NCBI GenBank assembly: GCA_001769855.1
Contig: MEPP01000001.1
Location: 102,982 to 166,981 of the forward strand
Length of the DNA stretch: 64,000 bases
Source: Bdellovibrionales bacterium GWA2_49_15
Lineage (GTDB): Bacteria; Bdellovibrionota; Bacteriovoracia; Bacteriovoracales; Bacteriovoracaceae
Reading direction: 5' to 3'
Position 1 is the first letter of the stretch. The number at the start of each line of letters is the position of its first letter. The notes under the pieces are model-generated. The model did no database searches, was not told the DNA's origin, and was given only the letters and a program-made list of their open reading frames with translations. Shown one piece after another: positions 17,446 to 25,840 of the stretch. The translations under genes were made by a program, and so were the position numbers.

Positions 17446-18411
17446 ATGAAAGCTGACACCCTAGATAAGTTCTGCACAGTTCCCCTTCAGTTTATTAGAA
17501 AACACGGGAATAGCATTCCCTTTGATATTTATCTCAAACTTTCCGACAGCAAAGTGGTGAAAATTAGCAACAAGGATGGCGACGTTCACGATATCGTACA
17601 GAAGTATGTCGATAAAGGGGTCGATCTCATTTATGCCGAGAAGCAAGATTACCTCACCTGCATAAAAAATTTTCGCGAGGGGTTCACCTCCAAGTTCTTC
17701 GACCCCAGTATTCCGGAGGAAGAGAATATTCTCGACCTCAATGCCGGCCTTGAGATGGTGCGGGAGTCGATGAAAAAGATAGGCATGAATGACGAAACTA
17801 TTCGCATGGCCAAGGAGGTCACACAAAGATCCCTGACCATCGTCTCGGCGCGGCCTAATATCTTCAAATTTTTCGCCGACTTCAAGGAAAAGTGCAGCGA
17901 GGAGTATGTCAAAAACACCTTAGTTTCCTACACCACTCTTTCACTCTTGGATACTTTCGATTGGAGCTCTGAGAGCATCAAAGAAAAAATGTCCCTGGCC
18001 TGCATGTTACGCGATGTCATGCTCCAACCTAAAGACTTTGCCCTCATCCAGGAGTTTGAAAAAAAAGGCAAGTTTACAGACCTGCCGGAACCACTTTTCA
18101 ATCATCCGCTTAATACCGCAGCCCTCTTCGAGGCGGATAAAAATCGCTGGCTATCTCAGGATGTTTGCACCCTTATCCGGCAGCATCATGAGCGCCAGGA
18201 CGGAAGTGGCTTTCCTCTGGGTCTCTCCCATTCCAAGATCACGCCACTGTCCTGCGTACTCATTGTGGCAGATCACTTTATCTCCCTCATGATTGACTAC
18301 AAATTTGATCTTAAGAAGAAAGCGGAGATCATGGCAACGTTGGAAAGTACCTATACCAAGGGCGGAATGAGGAAGGCCTACGACGCCCTGGCCTTAATCT
18401 TGGGTGATTAG
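17446..18411 (+). CDS. Degenerate HD-GYP domain protein
   Basis: About 321 residues. The first ~80 residues form a small alpha-beta region (FIRKHGNSIPFDIYLKLSDS). The C-terminal helical domain ends with QHHERQDGSGFPLG and VADHFISLMI, the best-kept part of an HD-GYP domain. The HD pair itself is replaced by RD (CMLRDVMLQP) and the first metal histidine is missing, so it probably cannot hydrolyse c-di-GMP. A start at GTG 17425 is also possible; neither start has a strong ribosome site. The next gene starts on the base after its stop codon, so both are translated as a pair. Confidence 0.65.
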   Translation: MKADTLDKFCTVPLQFIRKHGNSIPFDIYLKLSDSKVVKISNKDGDVHDIVQKYVDKGVDLIYAEKQDYLTCIKNFREGFTSKFFDPSIPEEENILDLNAGLEMVRESMKKIGMNDETIRMAKEVTQRSLTIVSARPNIFKFFADFKEKCSEEYVKNTLVSYTTLSLLDTFDWSSESIKEKMSLACMLRDVMLQPKDFALIQEFEKKGKFTDLPEPLFNHPLNTAALFEADKNRWLSQDVCTLIRQHHERQDGSGFPLGLSHSKITPLSCVLIVADHFISLMIDYKFDLKKKAEIMATLESTYTKGGMRKAYDALALILGD

Positions 18412-20028
18412 ATGGCACAGGTAACACATGTCGGCTACATCGGACTGGATCAACGGTACTGGCGCCGTTTTAAAGGCGACTTCACGGATGAATACAGTAA
18501 AGTTTTAGAGCCGTCCTTTTATCAGTACGAGCATCTGGACACAAAAGATTTTCCCGCCATTATCAAGGCCATTTTGGATCGCCCCTGTCATATTCTTTAC
18601 CTTGATTTCAGTGACCAGTTCGACCTGATTTTAAAATTGTCCACCACACTTCAGCGTCTCAACTGCTTTAACAAAATGGTGATCATCGGCATGTTTTCCA
18701 TGAATGAGTTTACCAAGATGGAAGTCAATGCTTTTCCTATCGGACTCACCTCGTTGCACCTCAAATCCAGCGAAGAAACCCGGGATGCCATCTACTCCGG
18801 TGTGCTCTCGGCCTTCCCATCGCTGGCCAAGAAACCCGGGACCTACAATCTTAATCTGGTAAAAGGAAAAGACTATACCGTCTTTGAAATTTGTCGTGTC
18901 AACTTTGCCCATGCCACCGGCCTGCATCTCGAATGCTGTGTTCCCTTTAAACCTTCCGAGTCCGTGAAGCTCCCCCACAATGTCTGCCGCGATCTGGTCA
19001 AATCCGACGAGCTCAAGGTCAAAAGCATTGACCCCGGTCCCCTCTATTATGATTCTAAAATTGGGGTCTCCTTGGATTTTGAATTTATTAATACCATAGA
19101 TGAGGCCAAGAAGAACTCGGCCGATAAGATGGAGAAGGCCAGAATTATGGATGCCATCGAACTTAGAAAAGGCGAGGTGGCCAAAGTCAAAGTCGAATAC
19201 CTCAAGTGGCTGGAGGAAAAAGTAAAAGATTCCGTGCCTAAACGTACCAAACTTTTGATCATCGACCCGACCTTTAATACCATTGCCCAGAGAGACTCAC
19301 TCTTATGGGACTCCACCTTCTCTTTTCGCATTCAAACCCACCTCCTTAAACCGGATGCTGAGTTACAAAGCTACCTTCCCGATTTTATCGCCATGGAGTA
19401 TTGCGAAACACCCTACGCGCCTCCGATGCCAGCGGCGGCCGAGGCGCAAAATAACGCCAAACCCGACCCGAAAGCGGTTCCCTTTGAGCAGGACTTTCTG
19501 ATTCCGCCCTTGGATGATAGCGCGATCAGAAATATCGTATCGGCAATTCAGAAAATTCCCAATTACTCCCCCATCCTGGTGCTCTTTGGAAAAAATAATC
19601 TCTCCTCAGAGCAGGCCCGGACCCAATATACCTATGCCAAAGTCGTTGTGGCCCAAGGCCCTATTTCCACCCACACCTTGGTGGACATGGCAAAAACCTT
19701 TGATAAAAAAAGCGTCTTTTTCAAAGATACCAAAAGCTTGAAATTATTTTTTTCCAAGCGCGACCCTTTGTCTTTTTGTAATCGCCCTGTCGGAATCAAG
19801 CTCCTGAATATCTCCGAGTTTGAACTTTACTTCGAATGCGACCTGGCCCTCGATCAGCGCTGTCGCTTTAAGGCCGTCAACCCCGTGCATTTTTTCTTTA
19901 CCATTGCCCCTATTCCCAGCACCTCACCGTTTGCCAACCGTCGCAGCACCTATCGGGGAATTATTCAGCTCCTTTCCCGTCAGCAGATTGAAGATCTGCG
20001 AAAATTTATCATCAAAAAAGATACATAA
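18412..20028 (+). CDS. Uncharacterised protein with receiver-like and PilZ-like regions
   Basis: A 538-residue cytoplasmic protein that I do not recognise as a named family. Residues 1-130 and about 275-445 look like two Rossmann/receiver-like alpha-beta regions joined by a helical segment (about 225-270) and a proline-alanine-rich linker (about 340-365). Two stretches, near 160-200 (VNFAHATGLHLECCVPF) and 450-495 (GIKLLNISEFELYFECDL), have the strand pattern of PilZ barrels without the c-di-GMP-binding RxxxR. The ATG directly follows the stop of the degenerate HD-GYP gene, and arfB starts two bases after its end, so they form an operon. A signalling adaptor is plausible but unproven. Confidence 0.5.
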   Translation: MAQVTHVGYIGLDQRYWRRFKGDFTDEYSKVLEPSFYQYEHLDTKDFPAIIKAILDRPCHILYLDFSDQFDLILKLSTTLQRLNCFNKMVIIGMFSMNEFTKMEVNAFPIGLTSLHLKSSEETRDAIYSGVLSAFPSLAKKPGTYNLNLVKGKDYTVFEICRVNFAHATGLHLECCVPFKPSESVKLPHNVCRDLVKSDELKVKSIDPGPLYYDSKIGVSLDFEFINTIDEAKKNSADKMEKARIMDAIELRKGEVAKVKVEYLKWLEEKVKDSVPKRTKLLIIDPTFNTIAQRDSLLWDSTFSFRIQTHLLKPDAELQSYLPDFIAMEYCETPYAPPMPAAAEAQNNAKPDPKAVPFEQDFLIPPLDDSAIRNIVSAIQKIPNYSPILVLFGKNNLSSEQARTQYTYAKVVVAQGPISTHTLVDMAKTFDKKSVFFKDTKSLKLFFSKRDPLSFCNRPVGIKLLNISEFELYFECDLALDQRCRFKAVNPVHFFFTIAPIPSTSPFANRRSTYRGIIQLLSRQQIEDLRKFIIKKDT

Positions 20029-20029
20029 C

Positions 20030-20431
20030 ATGCACCTCGATGCCATAGCGAGAGAGGTCCTCTTCACCGCCATCCGGGGACGTGGCCCGGGCGGACAAAA
20101 CGTCAACAAGGTCTCGTCCGCCGCATCCATGCTCTGGGCCTTTTTAGATTCACACGCCATCACTCCCGAGCAAAAGGGATTGATCCGCAATAAGCTGGCC
20201 AACTCCATCAACAACGACAATTTGCTTTATATCAGAAGCGATGAGTTTCGCGATCTCGAACGAAATAAGGCGCGCTGTCTGGAAAAGCTGGAGGCCATGC
20301 TCAAGCTTGCCTTCCACCGCCCCAAGCCCCGCAAAAAAACCAAACCAACCTATGCCTCGACTGTGCGAAAAAAGGAAAGTAAAACTCGCCGGGGCCAGGT
20401 CAAAAAATTGCGCACCAAAGTAAGCTATTAA
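20030..20431 (+). CDS. arfB: ArfB/YaeJ-type peptidyl-tRNA hydrolase (alternative ribosome rescue)
   Basis: A 133-residue protein with the class I release-factor motif RGRGPGGQNVNKVSS, whose GGQ loop hydrolyses peptidyl-tRNA, and a long basic C-terminal tail (KPRKKTKPT and RKKESKTRRGQVKKLR) that enters the empty mRNA channel of stalled ribosomes. Length and tail match ArfB rather than a full release factor. The start lies two bases after the previous stop. A longer in-frame reading begins inside the upstream gene and is a shadow. The last four bases overlap the convergent gene at 20428. Confidence 0.92.
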   Translation: MHLDAIAREVLFTAIRGRGPGGQNVNKVSSAASMLWAFLDSHAITPEQKGLIRNKLANSINNDNLLYIRSDEFRDLERNKARCLEKLEAMLKLAFHRPKPRKKTKPTYASTVRKKESKTRRGQVKKLRTKVSY

Positions 20432-22212
20432 TCCGGGAGATTGCGAATGATGGCGGTGGCCCCTTCGGCGTGATCCTCCAGGCGACGCATATCCGGTGAG
20501 GTGGAGGGGTCTGGAGCAGGACAGTGTGGGGCGGTCGGCACGATGGCAGCAGGATTTCTTCCCGCCGGGCAGGCGGCCAAGGTGGTATCAATGGATTTTT
20601 TAAAAACCGGTCTCGCCCTTGAGGCGTCGGCCAGGCCCGAATGGTCCCACTGGCCACTATTCCAAAAGGCGGCACTTATCTCGGGGTCACCGGTTTTTCG
20701 TCCATGCTCTTTCATCTCGCGATGAAATTTTTCGTACTCCCCGGAATTATCTAGAGCAAATTCGGTAATACCAAAACGCTTGCGGGTTACTTCTTTTTTA
20801 ATCGCCCCCATCTGCTTGGGACAGTGTTTATCCAGTCTTTCAAACAGCCTCTTTAAAAAGAGCTCCCTCGTCTTATGAAAAGAACCATCTACCACATGGC
20901 CATAATTCTCATAGATGGAAGGCGAGATTCGGTCGATTGAAGAAAGCAGGGGCACAACTTTGCTGCAGTCCATGCGCGAGGTGGGATACTTAAACCAGCC
21001 GTTGTTTTCAAAAAAATCACCGTTGGGACTCCAGATCACTTCACTTTTTGTCCCCATGCCGGCCAAGGCGGTTTTCAACTTGCCCACAGTGCCCAGGCTG
21101 GTGTGCGGATCGCCCAGAAAGCTCGGGTCTAACTCGGCCGCCGCCGAAACATTAATCGTTCTTCCCCGCAAAGCGGCCTTATTTTTATTCATGTACTCAA
21201 GCAGCGGGCCATAGGCCTTATCGTAATATTTATCATCCAAAGGCAGATCCGACCGAATTCGCCACTCGGCCTCACCGTTGGCGCTCATGGTGACGATACT
21301 CTCTGCATGGGGGATAAAATTAAGTTTGAGGCCGGCCTTCATGACATAATCCAAGCAGCGGTGCAGTTCCTCTTTCCCTATCCCCGCCCCATCCTCATAC
21401 TGATAGTCCCAGCCATATCTCATAGGACGATTGCCGGCGATGGTCACCCGTCCGCCTGAGTGCCCGCCAGAGTAGTGAATGGGAAAATGCAAAGTCACCT
21501 TGTCATGGCCGGAGGCCACACCTCGATCAACCATCTCCTTGCATTTGGCATCCAGGTCCCCAGTCTTAAAGGGAATCAAAGAAAAGGCATAACCCGATCG
21601 ATTATTGGGTGCACAGGATGCCACCTGCTTTGGCGGCTCCCCGTAAGTGGTAGGAGTATGTCCAACCAGCTTCGCCCGACGTTCCATCCCCTGGATGAAG
21701 TAATGGAAACGTTCCTTTTTATAATCCAGTGCCATCTCATTTGAGACAATGCTATCCACCGTTTCCCGTCGTAAATCCCGATTGAAGTGCGCATCGTTCA
21801 CCGCGCTCCTCATCTCGGCGATAAATTTTTCGTACTTGGGATAAAATTTAGGAAACGAAGCGCGATCAATTTTTAAGATGGCCTCTTTTAAATTATATCG
21901 ATCGTTTCTAAAAACATTGCCTGGCACGGGCACGCGCAAAGGCCCGATTCGGTAATAGAGTTTGGTCGCGGAACCCTCTTTGACTCTATCAACATAGGCC
22001 GCTTCGGAGCGATTCGGTCCGCCTCCCCCATCCCCATCGGCAACATCACTCCTTGTTTCGTCATCCCCGGCCGGAAAAACCGCCTGAGTTTCCACACCCG
22101 CATATTCATCGTTCATCAACATCTGATAACGGTGGGAGTTGCGATGTTCTGTTTCAACATCGTCCGAGCTGGCCCAGGAAGACAAAAGGACGGCAAAAAG
22201 TAACAACACCAT
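20428..22212 (-). CDS. Exported protein of unknown function, possible TIM-barrel hydrolase
   Basis: A 594-residue protein with a short signal peptide (MVLLLFAVLLSSWASS). An acidic, Gly-Asp-rich linker covers about residues 30-70. The second half has the rhythm of a TIM barrel, with LKLNFIPHAES, SKVVPLLSSIDRISPSIYENYG, RFGITEFALDN and AAFWNSGQWDHSG resembling strand ends of glycoside hydrolases; ITEF and the tryptophan region recall family 113-like enzymes, without certainty. The C-terminus is proline- and alanine-rich. It is divergent from the Het-C-like gene with a ~100-base shared promoter region. Presumably periplasmic or secreted. Confidence 0.5.
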   Translation of the reverse strand: MVLLLFAVLLSSWASSDDVETEHRNSHRYQMLMNDEYAGVETQAVFPAGDDETRSDVADGDGGGGPNRSEAAYVDRVKEGSATKLYYRIGPLRVPVPGNVFRNDRYNLKEAILKIDRASFPKFYPKYEKFIAEMRSAVNDAHFNRDLRRETVDSIVSNEMALDYKKERFHYFIQGMERRAKLVGHTPTTYGEPPKQVASCAPNNRSGYAFSLIPFKTGDLDAKCKEMVDRGVASGHDKVTLHFPIHYSGGHSGGRVTIAGNRPMRYGWDYQYEDGAGIGKEELHRCLDYVMKAGLKLNFIPHAESIVTMSANGEAEWRIRSDLPLDDKYYDKAYGPLLEYMNKNKAALRGRTINVSAAAELDPSFLGDPHTSLGTVGKLKTALAGMGTKSEVIWSPNGDFFENNGWFKYPTSRMDCSKVVPLLSSIDRISPSIYENYGHVVDGSFHKTRELFLKRLFERLDKHCPKQMGAIKKEVTRKRFGITEFALDNSGEYEKFHREMKEHGRKTGDPEISAAFWNSGQWDHSGLADASRARPVFKKSIDTTLAACPAGRNPAAIVPTAPHCPAPDPSTSPDMRRLEDHAEGATAIIRNLPD

Positions 22213-22312
22213 GGTCTCTTATCGGACCTTTTTATGGCGAACTATAAATGAGATTAACTCTCCGATATTACTCCGTTTTATTCGGATGCTCGATAGGACG
22301 ATAAGACTCATT

Positions 22313-23158
22313 ATGTTTAAGTTCCTGTGGCCTGTTATCTTCGGTCTCACAATGGGTTTTTCCTTTCCGGCGCATCGGGGGGCAACGCGCGAAGGATTAG
22401 TGGGTTTTTCAGGCCCGGTCATGACAGAGATTGAGGAGGCCAACTTATCCGTGGACAAGGGGCTGCTGGAGAATACCCGCGCGGCCCACTTTGACAGCGA
22501 TACCTTTGCCGGCGGTTCGGCGTTTATCAAGGCCAATTTCAATCAGGCCCTTGAGCACTTGGGTGACTGTGACGTGGCCAATGCCCGCAAATCTTTTGGG
22601 ATGGCCCTGCATACGCTGCAAGACTTTTACGCCCATTCCAACTGGGTGGAAAATCACCTCGGCAATCTCAATGCGGACATGGATCTCATGAATTTACAGG
22701 AGATCACTCGCGTTCAAAGCGGTGTTTCTATTCCCGCCAAATGCTGTCGCGATATGGCCTTGCCCCAGTGTTCGAACTTCGGTCTAACCACCGGCTACTG
22801 GAAGCGGGACAATCTCGACAACAGACACTGCTCCCACGCCAGTCTTAACAAGGATTACCCCACTCATCGCTACCATGTCCAAGCGCGGGAGGCGGCCACC
22901 CAGGCAACACGCAAACTCCTTCGGCAATTTTTGAGTCAAATTGTGGCGCAAAATGGTGAGAGGCGTGGCACCTATCTGGCAGAATATTTCTCCGGCACCC
23001 AAACCAACCAGGACCCGCGCTTTTGCTCCCGGGAAATTCAGGTGGCGTGCAAGCAGAATCCGGTCAATCTGATCCCGTCTAAGGTGCAGATTATTCTCGA
23101 ACAGATCATCAATAAGCTCCTCGAACGGGAAGTCCCCGAAGATCATTACGAACAGTAA
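22313..23158 (+). CDS. Exported Het-C/zinc phospholipase C-like protein
   Basis: About 281 residues from ATG 22313 with a signal peptide (MFKFLWPVIFGLTMGFSFPAH). The core segment FGMALHTLQDFYAHSNWVE, with HTLQDFYAHSNW, is the hallmark of Het-C proteins and of the zinc-dependent phospholipase C/P1 nuclease fold, where these histidines and aspartate bind zinc. Further His and Cys residues (CCRDM, HCSH, HRYHVQ) follow. In fungi Het-C is linked to incompatibility; bacterial versions are often annotated as VWA-associated or unknown. Possible role: a secreted zinc phosphoesterase or lipase. It is divergent from the exported protein gene ending at 22212. Confidence 0.65.
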   Translation: MFKFLWPVIFGLTMGFSFPAHRGATREGLVGFSGPVMTEIEEANLSVDKGLLENTRAAHFDSDTFAGGSAFIKANFNQALEHLGDCDVANARKSFGMALHTLQDFYAHSNWVENHLGNLNADMDLMNLQEITRVQSGVSIPAKCCRDMALPQCSNFGLTTGYWKRDNLDNRHCSHASLNKDYPTHRYHVQAREAATQATRKLLRQFLSQIVAQNGERRGTYLAEYFSGTQTNQDPRFCSREIQVACKQNPVNLIPSKVQIILEQIINKLLEREVPEDHYEQ

Positions 23159-23253
23159 TTCCCAATGGCGCACGGCACGGTGGCAGCTTTAAATTTTACT
23201 GTGCTAGAATCCGCGCGCTAACGAAATTGTTCCATTAATCCAAGGAGACTTCT

Positions 23254-24282
23254 ATGCCAGTCGCGACCTACGACCAATATTGCAAAATGCTCGACCGCGC
23301 CTACAAAGGCGGCTTCGCCTATCCTGCGATCAATGTCACTTCACCCTCTACCGCCAATGCCGCGATGAAGGCCTTCGCTGACAAGAAGTGCGATGGAATT
23401 ATTCAGGTGTCCACCGGCGGCGGCGAATTTATGTCCGGTCAGGCGGTTAAGGATATGGCCCTTGGCTCAATCAGCTTGGCCCAGCACGTTCACTTGATGG
23501 CCGAAAAATATAATGTTTTATACGCACTCCACACCGATCACTGCCACCCCAAGTATCTGACGAAATTTTTGGCCCCTCTGATTACTGAAACTGAAAACCG
23601 TCGTAAAAAAGGCATGCCCAACCTGTTTAACAGCCACATGTTTGATGGCTCTGAAGTTTCCCTTGAAGAAAACCTCAAAACATCGGCTGAACTCTTGGAA
23701 CGTTGTGCCCGCGCCCAGATTATTCTGGAAGTTGAAACCGGCGTGGTGGGCGGTGAAGAGGACGGCCACAATAACGAAGGTGCACCAAGCTCAAAACTTT
23801 ATACCACTCCGGAAGAAATGGTGGCCGTGGCCAAAAGACTGCGCCCTCTCGGTCGCTTTCTCTACGCCGCCACCTTCGGCAACGTCCACGGGGTGTATAA
23901 ACCAGGCAATGTAAAATTGCGCCCCGATATCTTAAAGCGCGGCCAGGAAGCCGTGGTGGCAGCTCTTGGAAAAGAGGCCCGTCACCAGCTCGTCTTCCAT
24001 GGCGGCAGCGGTTCTGAGCTATCCGAGATTCACGAAACTCTCCAGTACGGGGTGGTCAAGATGAACATCGACACCGATACCCAGTATGCCTACACCCGCG
24101 CGGTGGTGGATCATATGTTTAAAAATTATGATCAGGTTCTCAAGGTTGACAGTGAGGTCGGCGGCAAGAAATTCTACGATCCCCGTGCCTGGCTCAAGGC
24201 CGCCGAAAACAAAATGACCGAGCGAATTTACCAGGGTATTACTGATTTGAAGGCGGAAGGCACATCACTCCTTCATTCCTAA
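23254..24282 (+). CDS. fbaA: Class II fructose-bisphosphate aldolase
   Basis: A 342-residue zinc-dependent aldolase that cleaves fructose-1,6-bisphosphate in glycolysis and makes it in gluconeogenesis. Motifs: AYPAINVTS near the start, ALHTDHCHP with the catalytic aspartate and zinc histidine, EVETGVVGGEEDG, the second metal-site HGV, VFHGGSGS and VVKMNIDTDTQ for phosphate binding. This long form with the GGEEDG segment is the FbaA type. A strong ribosome site (AAGGAG) precedes the ATG. The metallophosphoesterase gene follows after ten bases, so the two may share a transcript. Confidence 0.95.
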   Translation: MPVATYDQYCKMLDRAYKGGFAYPAINVTSPSTANAAMKAFADKKCDGIIQVSTGGGEFMSGQAVKDMALGSISLAQHVHLMAEKYNVLYALHTDHCHPKYLTKFLAPLITETENRRKKGMPNLFNSHMFDGSEVSLEENLKTSAELLERCARAQIILEVETGVVGGEEDGHNNEGAPSSKLYTTPEEMVAVAKRLRPLGRFLYAATFGNVHGVYKPGNVKLRPDILKRGQEAVVAALGKEARHQLVFHGGSGSELSEIHETLQYGVVKMNIDTDTQYAYTRAVVDHMFKNYDQVLKVDSEVGGKKFYDPRAWLKAAENKMTERIYQGITDLKAEGTSLLHS

Positions 24283-24292
24283 ACGAGGCCTT

Positions 24293-25840
24293 ATGAAATT
24301 CTTCATCCTGCTTTTTCTTTCCTGTCTGCTGGGAGTCACCCAGGCCTTTGAACTCAAGGCCGGCCCCTTCATGCAAAACGTGACCTCCAATTCGGCGGTC
24401 ATCCGAATGGAAGCCAATTTCGAAGGCACACCCAAGATTATCTTTTTTCGCGAAGGCGAAACGGAAAATTTTTCGGTCAATGCCATGCTGATCGAACGGC
24501 CATTTCACTCTGACAAGAAGGCGGCCCTTTATCAGGCCAAGCTGATGGGCCTGGTCAGTGGTGCCCGCTATCTCTATCAGATTCAGCAGGGTACACAAAA
24601 GAGCGGACTCTTTCTTTTCAAGACTTTGTTTAAAGAACCCCATGCCTTTGCCTTTCTGGCCCTTAGTGATGCCCAAAATGGACAGAAGGTCACCTCCCAG
24701 GTGATAAATCAGAGCGTGATGAAGTATGCCTTTGCCAGCTATTTAGATGAGCGCACTTTTCCCATCAGCTTGGCCCTCTTCACCGGCGATCTGGTGCAAA
24801 AAGGCAACGAGTACAAGCGCTGGAATGAGGAGTTCTTCGCACCCTTGGCACCGCTGCTCACTCGCTTAAGTCTCTATCCGGCCATCGGCAATCATGAGGA
24901 GAACACCCCTTATTATTTTTCCTATTTTGATCTTCCCAAAAATGGCTCGCCCGAGAATTTGGGCCACTGGTATAGCGTTGACTATCAAAATGTGCGCTTT
25001 ATCACTCTGAATTCCAATCCCCCTTATACCAACGAAAATCAGCTCGCCTGGCTCGAATCCCTACTCATGGCCACCGAACAGCGCGATGATTTTGATTTTG
25101 TGGTTGTCCAGCTTCACCATCCGGCGGAGTCGGAGCTGTGGCTTGAGGGGGAGTCCGCCTTTGCAAAAACAGTTCACACCAAATTGAGCGAGTGGAGCGG
25201 CAAGAGCGGAAAACCCGTGGTGGCGATTGCCGGCCACACTCACGGTTACTCCAGAGGACAAGACGCGGACTCGTCACTCTTTAAACTCATCAACGGATCA
25301 ATTGGCGGGGATACGGACAACTGGGGTGAGTTCAAGCAGATGGATTATTTAAACTATGTCATGAGCAAGGATGAGCACGGCTGGTGCCTGGTCCAGGTCA
25401 CACTCGGGGCCAATGCCACCATGTCATTCAAACGATACAGCTTTGGTAAAGATGGAAATGTTAGGGATCAAGGAATTGTTGATCAGTTTATCTTACGGAA
25501 AAATAATTTAGCGCCCGAGGTTCCCACACTTAAACTTGAGACCGCCGGAATTATGGCAAGCGCCTTTCAAGAGGAGCAAGGCGACACCCACCTCACCACC
25601 CAGTGGCAGGCCTCTGCCACCAGCGCCATGGATAAGGTTTTTTGGAGTCGCACCAATCACGCCTTCAACGAATACGGGGGCACCTTTACGGATCTGAAGC
25701 CGACGTTGACCGCTCTTGCCCTTTCGGAAATTACCGGAGCGGCGGCGCTAAAAACAATTTTTGTGCGCGCCCGATACCGCGACTCGGCCCTGGCCTTCTC
25801 TGAATGGAGTGCCCCCATCGAGGTTCAACTCAAGAGATAG
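24293..25840 (+). CDS. Exported purple-acid-phosphatase-like metallophosphoesterase
   Basis: A 515-residue protein with a signal peptide (MKFFILLFLSCLLGVTQA). Residues 20-110 form an N-terminal fibronectin-like domain (KAGPFMQNVTSNSAVIRMEA), as in purple acid phosphatases. The metallophosphoesterase core has LALSDAQNG, LFTGDLVQKG, AIGNHEENT, VQLHHPAE and IAGHTHGYSR, which supply the two-metal site. A C-terminal beta-rich region (about 410-515) is probably another fibronectin-like domain. Substrate is likely a phosphomonoester or phosphodiester in the periplasm. It ends inside the 3' end of the convergent pepN gene with an 11-base overlap. Confidence 0.85.
   Translation: MKFFILLFLSCLLGVTQAFELKAGPFMQNVTSNSAVIRMEANFEGTPKIIFFREGETENFSVNAMLIERPFHSDKKAALYQAKLMGLVSGARYLYQIQQGTQKSGLFLFKTLFKEPHAFAFLALSDAQNGQKVTSQVINQSVMKYAFASYLDERTFPISLALFTGDLVQKGNEYKRWNEEFFAPLAPLLTRLSLYPAIGNHEENTPYYFSYFDLPKNGSPENLGHWYSVDYQNVRFITLNSNPPYTNENQLAWLESLLMATEQRDDFDFVVVQLHHPAESELWLEGESAFAKTVHTKLSEWSGKSGKPVVAIAGHTHGYSRGQDADSSLFKLINGSIGGDTDNWGEFKQMDYLNYVMSKDEHGWCLVQVTLGANATMSFKRYSFGKDGNVRDQGIVDQFILRKNNLAPEVPTLKLETAGIMASAFQEEQGDTHLTTQWQASATSAMDKVFWSRTNHAFNEYGGTFTDLKPTLTALALSEITGAAALKTIFVRARYRDSALAFSEWSAPIEVQLKR

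Noticed and set aside
22220..22267. TATCGGA/TCCGATA inverted repeat in the divergent Het-C promoter
   Set aside because: Arms are 7 bases but about 34 bases apart, more than expected for one operator, and could be chance.
23190..23220. Extended -10-like TGCTAGAAT before fbaA
   Set aside because: No acceptable -35 hexamer at 16-18 bases, so not listed as a promoter.
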